Shown: one piece after another, positions 42,495 to 50,195 of the stretch
Numbering within the stretch: position 1 is the first letter of the stretch
How the letters are laid out: each line of letters starts with the position of its first letter
Assembly (NCBI RefSeq): GCF_900109345.1
Contig: NZ_FNZN01000003.1
Span: forward strand, 434,001 to 498,000
Source of the DNA: Maribacter orientalis
Lineage (GTDB): Bacteria > Bacteroidota > Bacteroidia > Flavobacteriales > Flavobacteriaceae
DNA length: 64,000 nt
Direction: 5' to 3'
Program-made: the position numbers and the translations under genes
Notes under the pieces: model-generated
What the model was told of the DNA's origin: nothing
What the model saw: only the letters and a program-made list of their open reading frames with translations
Database searches by the model: none

Positions 42495-45400
42495 TTAATC
42501 TTGGGTCAATACCCAAGAACCACTATGAATAAGAGGTTCTGCCTGCTTAAACTTTACAGTTTTACTTTCTCCACTCAACACATTTTTAATTGTAACTCGT
42601 TCGTTACGACCAATTTTAGGTTGTTCTCTTGTAATAGTTTCTGTAACGGCAGGTCGCTGTCCTTGTGTTTGACCTACAGCTCTACTCTGAGCTGCCATTT
42701 CATCGCTATTAGGAATTTCTTCTTTAGTCGTTTTTAAATTTTCTTTTGAACGTTGAATATTCCTTTCTTCTTGGATAGCGTTTGTGTTTTCAGATGGTAA
42801 TTCTCCTTTAAATAAGAATGAAATTACTTCTTTATTCACTTTCTCTATCATTGACTTAAATAGTTCAAATGCTTCGAACTTATAAATTAATAAGGGATCT
42901 TTTTGTTCGTGAACTGCTAATTGCACAGATTGTTTCAACTCATCCATCTTACGAAGATGGGTTTTCCACGCGTCATCAATAATAGCTAGTGAAATATTCT
43001 TTTCGAAATCGGTAATTAATTGTTTACCATTGGTATCGTATGCTTCCTGAAGATTGGTTACAACATTTAAGCTTTTAATTCCGTCGGTAAATGGAACTAC
43101 AATACGCTCGAAATTGTTTGCGTTATCTTCATGCACCTTTTTAATTACAGGGAAAGCAGATGCAGCATTACGTTCCATTTTATCATTATAATGGTCGTAA
43201 GCAGCTTTGTAAATTTTACCAGTTATTTCTTGAGCACCCAATTTTCCGAAGTCAGCTTCATCAACTGGTGATGTCATTGAAAAATATTTAATTAGCTCAA
43301 ATTCAAAATTCTTATAATCATTGGCAGCTTTATTGCCTTCTACAATTACCTCACAGGTGTCATAGATCATATTGGCAATATCAAGCTTTAAACGCTCACC
43401 TTGTAATGCATGTCGCCTTCTTTTGTAGACTACTTCACGCTGTGCGTTCATAACATCATCATATTCTAAAAGACGTTTACGAACTCCAAAGTTGTTTTCC
43501 TCTACTTTTTTCTGTGCACGTTCGATAGATTTTGTCATCATACTATGTTGTATAACTTCACCATCTTCTAAGCCCATCTTATCCATCATTTTAGCTACCC
43601 TGTCAGAGCCGAATAAACGCATAAGGTTATCTTCTAGGGAAACATAGAATTGAGAGCTTCCTGGATCACCTTGTCTACCAGAACGTCCGCGTAATTGTCT
43701 GTCAACACGTCTAGAATCATGACGTTCTGTACCTACTATGGCTAGACCACCAGCTTTTTTGACTTCTTCAGATAATTTAATATCCGTACCACGACCTGCC
43801 ATGTTGGTTGCGATGGTAACAATACCCGCATTACCTGCTTCGGCAACAACATCTGCTTCTTTCTTATGAAGCTTTGCGTTCAATACATTATGAGGAACTT
43901 TACGAACACTTAGTAGTTTTGATAATAATTCTGATATTTCTACAGAAGTGGTACCAATAAGAACGGGTCTTCCAGATTTACTTATTTTCGTTACTTCATC
44001 AATAATTGCATTGTACTTTTCTCTTTTCGTTTTGTAAATTAAATCGTTACGGTCATCTCTAGCAATTGGTCTGTTGGTTGGAATCTCCATTACATCCAAT
44101 TTATATATTTCCCAGAATTCACCGGCTTCTGTAACAGCCGTACCGGTCATTCCAGAGAGCTTACGATACATTCTAAAATAGTTTTGTAATGTAACCGTTG
44201 CAAAAGTTTGGGTTAAGGCTTCGATTTTTACATTCTCCTTTGCTTCAATAGCTTGGTGAAGTCCGTCTGAATATCTACGGCCATCCATAATACGACCGGT
44301 TTGCTCATCAACGATCATTACCTTATTGTCCATTACTACATATTCAGTATCCTTTTCGAAGAGGGTATATGCTTTTAATAATTGACTCATGGTATGAATA
44401 CGCTCGCTCTTAATGGTAAAGTCTTTAAAAAGCTCTTCTTTGAGTTCGGCTTCTTTTTCAATTTCAAGATTTTGGTTTTCAATTTTAGCAATTTCACCAC
44501 CAATATCTGGCATTACAAAGAAGTCTCTGTTTTCTTCACCAGAAATATAATCAACACCTTTATCTGTCAATTCAATTTGGTTATTTTTCTCATCAATAAC
44601 GAATAATAGGTCTTCATCTACCTTGGGCATTTCCCTATTATTATCCTGCATATAGAAATTCTCGGTTTTTTGGAGTAATTGTTTGACTCCTTCTTCACTC
44701 AAAAACTTAATTAAGGCCTTATTCTTAGGTAATCCTCTAAATACACGCAGTAAAAGAAATCCGCCTTCTTTAGTATCGCCTTCAGCAATCAGCTTTTTAG
44801 CTTCTGCCAAAACACTGGTTAAATGTTGACGTTGCTTTTGTACGATTTCGTCAACTTTAGGTTTCAATTCGTTAAATTCATGACGGTCACCTTCTGGTAC
44901 AGGACCAGAAATAATTAAAGGTGTACGAGCATCATCTATCAATACAGAATCTACCTCATCGACAATGGCATAGTTATGTGGGCGTTGCACCAAATCTTTT
45001 GGTGTGTGTGCCATATTATCCCTTAGGTAATCGAAACCAAATTCGTTATTAGTACCATATGTAATATCTGCGTTGTAAGCTGCACGTCTACCATCAGAAT
45101 TTGGTCGGTGATGATCTATACAATCAACAGAAAGGCCATGAAATTGGAATATAGGTGCCATCCAAGCACTATCTCTTTTTGCTAGGTAATCATTAACGGT
45201 TACCAAGTGAGCACCGTTTCCGCCTAGTGCATTTAAATATAATGGTAATGTTGCTACAAGAGTTTTACCTTCACCAGTATGCATTTCAGCAATCTTACCT
45301 TGGTGCATTGCAATACCACCTATAAGCTGCACATCGTAATGTATCATATCCCAGGTTACTTCTTTACCGGCAGCGTTCCAAGAATTTTTCCAAATAGCAT

Positions 45401-45857
45401 CTGAGCCCTCTAAGGTGACATAATCGTTAGAACCTGACAATGTTCTGTCATATTCTGACGCTGTCACTTTCAAAGTTTCATTATTAGCAAAACGTTTGGC
45501 AGTTTCCTTTACAACGGCAAAAGCTTCTGGAAGTAACTTGTTTAAAGTTTCTTCAGAAATAGCATAGGCCTCTTCCTTTAATTTATCAATTTCGGTATAG
45601 ATATCTTCGTTCTTATCAATATCTGTAGAGTTCTTAACCTCTTCCTCTAAAGTAATTATTTGGTCAGTTTTTTCTTTGTAAGAATCCTGAATTATCTTCT
45701 TAAACTCTATGGTTTTCTGCCTTAGTTCGTCATGGCTAAGGCTTTCAAGCTGCGATTCAAATGTCTTTATCTGATTTACTAAAGGCTGTAATTCCTTTAC
45801 ATCTTTTTGTGATTTATCACCAACGAATGCCTTTAGTATGGAATTAATAAAACTCAT
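42495..45857 (-). CDS. secA: Protein translocase ATPase SecA
   Basis: SecA drives Sec-dependent protein export at the inner membrane. At 1120 residues it has the Bacteroidota-type insertions and is longer than the E. coli protein (901). Walker A is [14 protein letters not shown] (core GEGKT), and DEAD-like motif II is [17 protein letters not shown]. The helicase RGR motif is in [23 protein letters not shown] (core [13 protein letters not shown]). An insertion around 340-480 contains many charged residues. The C-terminus ends in [18 protein letters not shown] without the zinc-binding Cys/His SEC-C tail found in E. coli. A TATTTTTG box lies at 45894-45901 upstream. Bidirectional terminator downstream. 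Confidence 0.97.
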   Translation of the reverse strand: MSFINSILKAFVGDKSQKDVKELQPLVNQIKTFESQLESLSHDELRQKTIEFKKIIQDSYKEKTDQIITLEEEVKNSTDIDKNEDIYTEIDKLKEEAYAISEETLNKLLPEAFAVVKETAKRFANNETLKVTASEYDRTLSGSNDYVTLEGSDAIWKNSWNAAGKEVTWDMIHYDVQLIGGIAMHQGKIAEMHTGEGKTLVATLPLYLNALGGNGAHLVTVNDYLAKRDSAWMAPIFQFHGLSVDCIDHHRPNSDGRRAAYNADITYGTNNEFGFDYLRDNMAHTPKDLVQRPHNYAIVDEVDSVLIDDARTPLIISGPVPEGDRHEFNELKPKVDEIVQKQRQHLTSVLAEAKKLIAEGDTKEGGFLLLRVFRGLPKNKALIKFLSEEGVKQLLQKTENFYMQDNNREMPKVDEDLLFVIDEKNNQIELTDKGVDYISGEENRDFFVMPDIGGEIAKIENQNLEIEKEAELKEELFKDFTIKSERIHTMSQLLKAYTLFEKDTEYVVMDNKVMIVDEQTGRIMDGRRYSDGLHQAIEAKENVKIEALTQTFATVTLQNYFRMYRKLSGMTGTAVTEAGEFWEIYKLDVMEIPTNRPIARDDRNDLIYKTKREKYNAIIDEVTKISKSGRPVLIGTTSVEISELLSKLLSVRKVPHNVLNAKLHKKEADVVAEAGNAGIVTIATNMAGRGTDIKLSEEVKKAGGLAIVGTERHDSRRVDRQLRGRSGRQGDPGSSQFYVSLEDNLMRLFGSDRVAKMMDKMGLEDGEVIQHSMMTKSIERAQKKVEENNFGVRKRLLEYDDVMNAQREVVYKRRRHALQGERLKLDIANMIYDTCEVIVEGNKAANDYKNFEFELIKYFSMTSPVDEADFGKLGAQEITGKIYKAAYDHYNDKMERNAASAFPVIKKVHEDNANNFERIVVPFTDGIKSLNVVTNLQEAYDTNGKQLITDFEKNISLAIIDDAWKTHLRKMDELKQSVQLAVHEQKDPLLIYKFEAFELFKSMIEKVNKEVISFLFKGELPSENTNAIQEERNIQRSKENLKTTKEEIPNSDEMAAQSRAVGQTQGQRPAVTETITREQPKIGRNERVTIKNVLSGESKTVKFKQAEPLIHSGSWVLTQD

Positions 45858-45893
45858 ATATTTTAAACTATTAGAATTGAAATTTACTTAACC

Positions 45894-45901
45894 CAAAAAT
45901 A
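45894..45901 (-). promoter_or_regulatory. -7 promoter box of secA
   Basis: TATTTTTG on the minus strand matches TAnnTTTG, about 36 bases before the secA start. The -33 element is not clear at the expected spacing. Confidence 0.4.
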
Positions 45902-46021
45902 GGTAAGGAGATTTTCAAAATATTTTAGAGACGACAAATATGGCCGACGCAGTAAATAAGCAAAAGGTATTCCAGTCTTGTTTTTTAACCTGTATAACCT
46001 AAATACCTGCCAAAATTACAT

Positions 46022-46049
46022 AAAAAAAAAGCCTCCGAGGAGACTTTTA
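46022..46049 (-). terminator. Rho-independent terminator of DUF2795 gene
   Basis: On the minus strand AAAAGTCTCC pairs with GGAGGCTTTT, with a short loop and a T-run of eight or more bases. It is about 25 bases after the gene's stop. Confidence 0.88.
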
Positions 46050-46072
46050 AGTAGTTATTATGATATCGAATA

Positions 46073-46297
46073 TTAATATTCGTCCTCGTTCCAGAGGTAG
46101 TCTTCTTCCGTAGGATAGTCAGGCCAAATCTCTTCGATAGATTCATATATCTCGCCGCCTTCCTCTTCCATAGATTGTAAATTTTCTACGACTTCTAAAG
46201 GGGCTCCAGTTCTGATGGAGTAATCTATTAACTCATCTTTACTTGCCGGCCAAGGTGCATCACTTAAATAAGATGCTAATTCTAATGTCCAATACAT
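46073..46297 (-). CDS. DUF2795 family protein
   Basis: This 74-residue acidic cytosolic protein is conserved in Bacteroidota. It starts MYWTLELASYLSDAPWPASKDELIDYSIRTGAP (core YLSDAPWPASKDELIDYA-like), has a VVENLQSMEEEGGEIYESIEEIWPDYPTEEDY block and ends NEDEY. The family name DUF2795 is my recognition; function unknown. A good promoter (TTG, 19 bases, TACTTTTG) is directly upstream at 46325-46354 and a terminator follows, so the gene is monocistronic and probably well expressed. The tight domain and strong Asp/Glu content suggest a small helical protein. Confidence 0.87.
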   Translation of the reverse strand: MYWTLELASYLSDAPWPASKDELIDYSIRTGAPLEVVENLQSMEEEGGEIYESIEEIWPDYPTEEDYLWNEDEY

Positions 46298-46324
46298 AGT
46301 AATTGTTTGATTTTAATTTTTTTG

Positions 46325-46354
46325 CAAAAGTAATTTTTAAATTGAGACAGCCAA
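46325..46354 (-). promoter_or_regulatory. Bacteroidota-type -33/-7 promoter
   Basis: On the minus strand TTG (46352-46354), exactly 19 bases, then TACTTTTG (46325-46332). This is the best match in the window to the consensus TTG-N19-TAnnTTTG. It drives the DUF2795 gene, whose ATG follows 28 bases after the -7 box. Confidence 0.75.
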
Positions 46355-46431
46355 GAAATTATTGATTTATTTCAATATAATCTCAATATTTTTTTTTACA
46401 ATTATTAATTGATAACGAATAATTTATAGAT

Positions 46432-47010
46432 TTATTGGTCTATTTTTTTTGGATTCCATTTTATTTCATTCGCCTTTAAATCACATGACAATTTCCGTGC
46501 CAATACAAATAAGTAATCTGAAAGTCTATTTAAAAAGGAAAGTACATTACCGTCGAAAGGTTCGTTTTCAAATAATAATGTTGAAATGCGTTCTGCTCTT
46601 CTACAAACGGTTCGTGCTATGTGACAGTATGACACTGTAGTATGGCCGCCAGGTAAAATAAAATGAGTCATTTGTGACAATTGACTGTCCATTTCGTCAA
46701 TAGCATGTTCTAAAAATTCGATTTCTACAGATCCTACCTTGGTAATTTTTAAGCGTTGTTTGCCATTTTTTAGAACTTCTTTTTCTGGGTCAGTGGCTAA
46801 AACTGCGCCTACTGTAAATAAATGCTCCTGTATTGCTATTAATTGTTGTTGATTGATTGGGTCAATATCTTGATCTCTTATGAGTCCAATCCAAGAATTC
46901 AATTCATCTACGGTACCATAACTATCTATGCGGATATGATGCTTTGGTACACGTGTGCCACCAAAAAGTCCGGTTGTGCCGTCATCTCCTGTTTTGGTAT
47001 ATATTTTCAT
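46432..47010 (-). CDS. Cob(I)yrinic acid a,c-diamide adenosyltransferase, PduO type
   Basis: It transfers the adenosyl group of ATP to cob(I)alamin to make adenosylcobalamin, the cofactor of methylmalonyl-CoA mutase. The 192-residue product starts with the PduO signature MKIYTKTGDDGTTGLFGGTRVPKHH (core TKTGDDGTTGLFGG), then DSYGTVDELNSWIG. It also has FILPGGHTTVSYCHIARTVCRRAER (core ARTVCRRAER), and ends in FLNRLSDYLFVLAR, all diagnostic. It is cytosolic. It is compatible with meaB at 18489 and the radical SAM gene at 54996 as cobalamin users. A small membrane protein gene lies upstream on the same strand. Confidence 0.94.
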   Translation of the reverse strand: MKIYTKTGDDGTTGLFGGTRVPKHHIRIDSYGTVDELNSWIGLIRDQDIDPINQQQLIAIQEHLFTVGAVLATDPEKEVLKNGKQRLKITKVGSVEIEFLEHAIDEMDSQLSQMTHFILPGGHTTVSYCHIARTVCRRAERISTLLFENEPFDGNVLSFLNRLSDYLFVLARKLSCDLKANEIKWNPKKIDQ

Positions 47011-47075
47011 TTTGTAGATTGTAGAAAGTTTAAATAAATATTAGGGTGTTGTAAGCTGACGAGTTTTTGCGATTA

Positions 47076-47225
47076 TTACCGGTTTTCGTCTTTGTTCTTT
47101 CGCTCATAATCTCCCATGAACTTTCTTGATTTTCGGTCATTTGACTTTCCTCTACTGGTTATACGTATAGCTAAATATATAGCGAACACGACGCCTAGAA
47201 TTATATATATGGTATTGCTGTTCAT
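47076..47225 (-). CDS. Small membrane protein, 49 residues
   Basis: ATG at 47225 on the minus strand gives MNSNTIYIILGVVFAIYLAI, one transmembrane helix, then a strongly basic tail (RITSRGKSNDRKSRKFMGDY, then ERKNKDENR). The arrangement is typical of small single-pass proteins, with the tail predicted to stay in the cytosol. I do not recognise a family. It lies 30 bases downstream of the shortened methyltransferase-like gene and 65 bases upstream of the adenosyltransferase start, so it may be co-transcribed with either. The frame is clean and compact, but short frames need protein-level support. Confidence 0.6.
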   Translation of the reverse strand: MNSNTIYIILGVVFAIYLAIRITSRGKSNDRKSRKFMGDYERKNKDENR

Positions 47226-47255
47226 TAAAAATTACTTTAGTTTAAAATTACAGGA

Positions 47256-47747
47256 TTATATCCGTATTTTAAAATGTTGCTTTGCCTGTTCCTTTCTAAA
47301 AAATATGATCCCGCAGTAAAATAAATCAACTGTAACTCTTACATGCTCTAATACTTTCAGCTTTTCCCAACTTTCATTATTATTTGGATTTTTATGAATT
47401 CCGTCTAAAAATAACATGGAGTCATTGCCTAGATTATTAACTTCTATGCTACTGTTAAGGTCAGATATGCTTCCAAACAAAACATCGGTATCGTTTTTAG
47501 TAAAGGAAATATTTGGGCAATAGTGTTTTATGGTTTCCTCAATGTTTTCATCAGTACCCAAAATACGTAATGAATGATATTTGAAGTAATCAAGACTTTT
47601 GATAAGAATTTTTAAGCTTGTGGGAAGTTTTAATTGCTTTTTCTTGTAAAGACATTTCGTTACATAATCATATACAAATGGAGAATGAACCCCATGTTGA
47701 TTGGTTGCTGAAAAAAGGAATTTAATAAAGGATATAAAACTAAACAC
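47256..47747 (-). CDS. Shortened methyltransferase-like protein
   Basis: This 163-residue protein keeps the two ends of a class I SAM-dependent methyltransferase family common in flavobacteria. The N-terminal FLFSATNQHGVHSPFVYDYVTKCLY block is present (core NQHGVHSPFVYDYVTK). So is the C-terminal FFRKEQAKQHFKIRI block with the FLDGIHKNPNNNESWEKLK segment. The middle, which in full-length relatives (about 230-240 residues) holds the SAM-binding glycine loop, is shortened and replaced by a region without a G-x-G motif (FKYHSLRILGTDENIEET). It is probably not an active methyltransferase. Either it is a fast-evolving remnant or a repurposed scaffold. The reading frame is uninterrupted. Confidence 0.7.
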   Translation of the reverse strand: MFSFISFIKFLFSATNQHGVHSPFVYDYVTKCLYKKKQLKLPTSLKILIKSLDYFKYHSLRILGTDENIEETIKHYCPNISFTKNDTDVLFGSISDLNSSIEVNNLGNDSMLFLDGIHKNPNNNESWEKLKVLEHVRVTVDLFYCGIIFFRKEQAKQHFKIRI

Positions 47748-47894
47748 GAATTACTTTTTCGATTTTTGTCAAAAGTAATGATTAGTGATGCAACTTAGAA
47801 TTGTAATGGTAAACATTAATGTTTTAAAGTTATAGGTAAAGGTATGGAACGGGGGAGGTGTAGCTTAGTTAGAATAGGGCAGTAGGTATCTAAA

Positions 47895-48149
47895 TTATGA
47901 AAGTTTAGTGCCGTTCAATTTGGTGGTGAATTCCAAAGCCTTAATTATTCTGTTATTTTTGTTCTTGTATAATCTTGCAACCTCGTTTGTATTTTCAATT
48001 TCTATAGTAGGAACAGTACTATTAGAAGTTCCAATTGTTTGTGCCATTTCAACTTGTGCAGTTTCAACCTCTAAAGAAACATTCTCATTGTTTGCTTGCG
48101 CTAAGAAACATGTGAAGAAAAGTGCGGTTAAAACGATAATTGATTTCAT
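47895..48149 (-). CDS. Small secreted protein, family of four (member 4)
   Basis: This 84-residue protein has signal peptide MKSIIVLTALFFTCFLAQAN, leaving about 64 residues. The mature part is rich in Glu, Thr and Val (VETAQVEMAQTIGTSN), then the signature ARLYKNKNNRIIKALEF followed by TKLNGTKLS. The motif aligns closely with the others: R-L-Y-K-x-K-N, R-I, L-x-F. It is the only member on the minus strand. The 157 bases upstream contain a hairpin at 48226-48255 and the motif ACCATTCGTC, also found before member 3. Unrecognised family. The gene is probably monocistronic. Confidence 0.85.
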   Translation of the reverse strand: MKSIIVLTALFFTCFLAQANNENVSLEVETAQVEMAQTIGTSNSTVPTIEIENTNEVARLYKNKNNRIIKALEFTTKLNGTKLS

Positions 48150-48225
48150 AATATTTGTTTTACACTGCTAAAGTACAGGCATGAACAAACATAATTTGTC
48201 GCATAAAGTTGACCAGCATTTTACT

Positions 48226-48255
48226 GTAGACGAATGGTAATTGCCACCCGTCTAC
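48226..48255. repeat. Inverted repeat upstream of fourth small secreted protein
   Basis: GTAGACGAATGG, loop TAATTG, CCACCCGTCTAC on the plus strand, a 12-base stem with two G-U pairs on the minus-strand transcript. The coding-strand sequence of the right arm contains ACCATTCGTC, identical to that in the third leader. There is no T-run, so an operator or leader structure is more likely than a terminator. Confidence 0.7.
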
Positions 48256-48306
48256 TATCTTTTGGAAGTAGTAAAATATACTGTGAAGTCTATGTGTTAA
48301 TTGTCC

Positions 48307-50178
48307 TTAACCCTCCATAAGTGCTGAAAGCTCAAACCATCGTTCGGTCTTGCTTTCAATGGAATCGGTTACTTCTTTCAATTGAATCGATAAATTTTTG
48401 ATATCATCGCCACTTAATGAACCATCAGTGAATTTTTCTTGAAGCGCAACTTTCTCTTTTTCGAGCTTTTGAATTTCTCTCTCTATTTTTTTAAACTCTT
48501 GTTGTTCAGCATACGAGGTTTTCGGAGTGGTATCTGGCTCTTTCCAATTGGTCTTGGTAGAAGGTTGTATTTCTTTTTGTTCTCTTTTATCTTGAATTTG
48601 GCTGTCTTCGTAGGCTCTAAAATCAGAATAGTTGCCGGGGAAATCTTCCACTACGGCATCACCTCTAAATACAAATAAGTGATCTACAATTTTATCCATG
48701 AAATAACGGTCATGCGAAACTACTAAAAGACATCCTTGAAAATCCATCAGAAAACTTTCTAATACATTCAGTGTTACAATATCCAAATCGTTGGTAGGCT
48801 CATCAAGAATTAAGAAGTTCGGATTCTGTATAAGTATGGTACACAAGTAAAGACGCTTGCGTTCACCACCACTCAATTTATCTACAAAATCGTACTGCTT
48901 TTTTCTATCGAACAGAAATCGTTCTAATAATTGTTGAGCAGATATCTGTTTTCCTTTCATTAAAGGAATATAATCTCCAAACTCACGAATGACATCTATA
49001 ACCTTCTGACCTTCTTTAATATCAATACCTTTTTGAGTGTAGTAACCAAATTTAATAGTGTCACCTACTATTACTTTTCCACTATCCGGTTGGTCGCGTC
49101 CACTCAGTATATTTAAAAAAGTAGATTTACCTGTACCGTTTTTACCTATTATTCCTATTCGTTCCCCTTTTTGAAAAACATATTCGAATTTATCTAGAAT
49201 AGGTTTGTTAGGGTAGGACTTAGATATCTTATGAAGCTCGAGAATTTTGCTCCCCACACGCTCCATATTCAATTCTAGCTGTACTTGATGGTCCTTTCTA
49301 CGTTGACTTGCTTTATCCTTAATGACAGCAAAATCATCTATTCTAGATTTAGATTTGGTAGTACGGGCTTTGGGTTGCCTTCTCATCCAATCCAATTCTT
49401 TCTTAAAAAGTAATTCTGTTTTATGATGCTCAGTTGCTTCTTGTTCTATGCGGGCTTCCTTTTTTTCTAGGTAATAAGAGTAATTGCCTTTATATGGATA
49501 TAACTTTCCATTTTCTAGTTCTATAATTTCATTACAAACGCGTTCTAAAAAGTAACGGTCGTGCGTTACCATAAATAGCGTCATGTTTTCCTTAGCGAAA
49601 AACTCCTCTAACCATTCGATCATTTCAAGATCTAAATGGTTGGTAGGTTCATCTAATACCAAAAGATCAGGTTTGTTGATGAGTGCATTGGCCAATGCCA
49701 AACGTTTCTTTTGTCCACCAGAAAGTTTATCGACTTTGGCACTCAAATCATCAAGTTTAAGCTTTGATAGTATTTGTTTGTACTGGGTTTCGAAATCCCA
49801 AGCCTCAAAACGGTCCATCGCTTCAAATGCTTTCTGATAGGCGTCTGCGTCCTCTGTGTTTAGCAATGCCTTTTCGTAATTGGCAAGTACTTGTAATATT
49901 TCATTATCTGACGCAAAAATAGTTTCCTCAACCGTTAAGTTAGGGTCCATGACCGGTTCTTGTGCCAAAAAAGAAACTCGTGTAGATTTACGATAGTTTA
50001 CTTGTCCAGTATCCGGAGTATCCGCTCCTGAAAGGATATTTAAAATGGAAGTTTTTCCTGTACCATTTTTAGCGATTAAAGCAATTTTTTGGCCTTTATT
50101 GATCCCAAAAGAGAGGTTTTCAAAAAGTACCAATTCGCCATAGGATTTAGAAATATTTTCAACGGTAAGTAAATTCAT
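48307..50178 (-). CDS. ABC-F family ATPase (Uup-like)
   Basis: This 623-residue cytosolic protein has two ABC domains and no membrane part. The first Walker A is IAKNGTGKTSILN and its signature motif LSGGQKKRLALANALI. The second Walker A is IGKNGTGKSTFLN and its signature LSGGERKRLYL. The linker is rich in Lys and Arg (WMRRQPKARTTKSKSRIDDF), and a C-terminal coiled-coil (residues about 555-615, Lys/Glu rich) is present, as in Uup. ABC-F proteins act on the ribosome or, for Uup, in genome stability. The coiled-coil C-terminus favours Uup. It precedes the DUF4105 gene on the same strand with a 17-base gap. Confidence 0.95.
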   Translation of the reverse strand: MNLLTVENISKSYGELVLFENLSFGINKGQKIALIAKNGTGKTSILNILSGADTPDTGQVNYRKSTRVSFLAQEPVMDPNLTVEETIFASDNEILQVLANYEKALLNTEDADAYQKAFEAMDRFEAWDFETQYKQILSKLKLDDLSAKVDKLSGGQKKRLALANALINKPDLLVLDEPTNHLDLEMIEWLEEFFAKENMTLFMVTHDRYFLERVCNEIIELENGKLYPYKGNYSYYLEKKEARIEQEATEHHKTELLFKKELDWMRRQPKARTTKSKSRIDDFAVIKDKASQRRKDHQVQLELNMERVGSKILELHKISKSYPNKPILDKFEYVFQKGERIGIIGKNGTGKSTFLNILSGRDQPDSGKVIVGDTIKFGYYTQKGIDIKEGQKVIDVIREFGDYIPLMKGKQISAQQLLERFLFDRKKQYDFVDKLSGGERKRLYLCTILIQNPNFLILDEPTNDLDIVTLNVLESFLMDFQGCLLVVSHDRYFMDKIVDHLFVFRGDAVVEDFPGNYSDFRAYEDSQIQDKREQKEIQPSTKTNWKEPDTTPKTSYAEQQEFKKIEREIQKLEKEKVALQEKFTDGSLSGDDIKNLSIQLKEVTDSIESKTERWFELSALMEG

Positions 50179-50195
50179 GTAGGGTATCTTGATTT

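Noticed and set aside
47851-47890. tRNA-like 5' half (GGTGTAGCTTAGTTAGAATAG, read as a D-arm-like segment)
   Set aside because: No anticodon arm, T-loop (GTTCGAATC-type) or acceptor complement follows; resemblance is limited to a short AT-rich stretch. At most a remnant.
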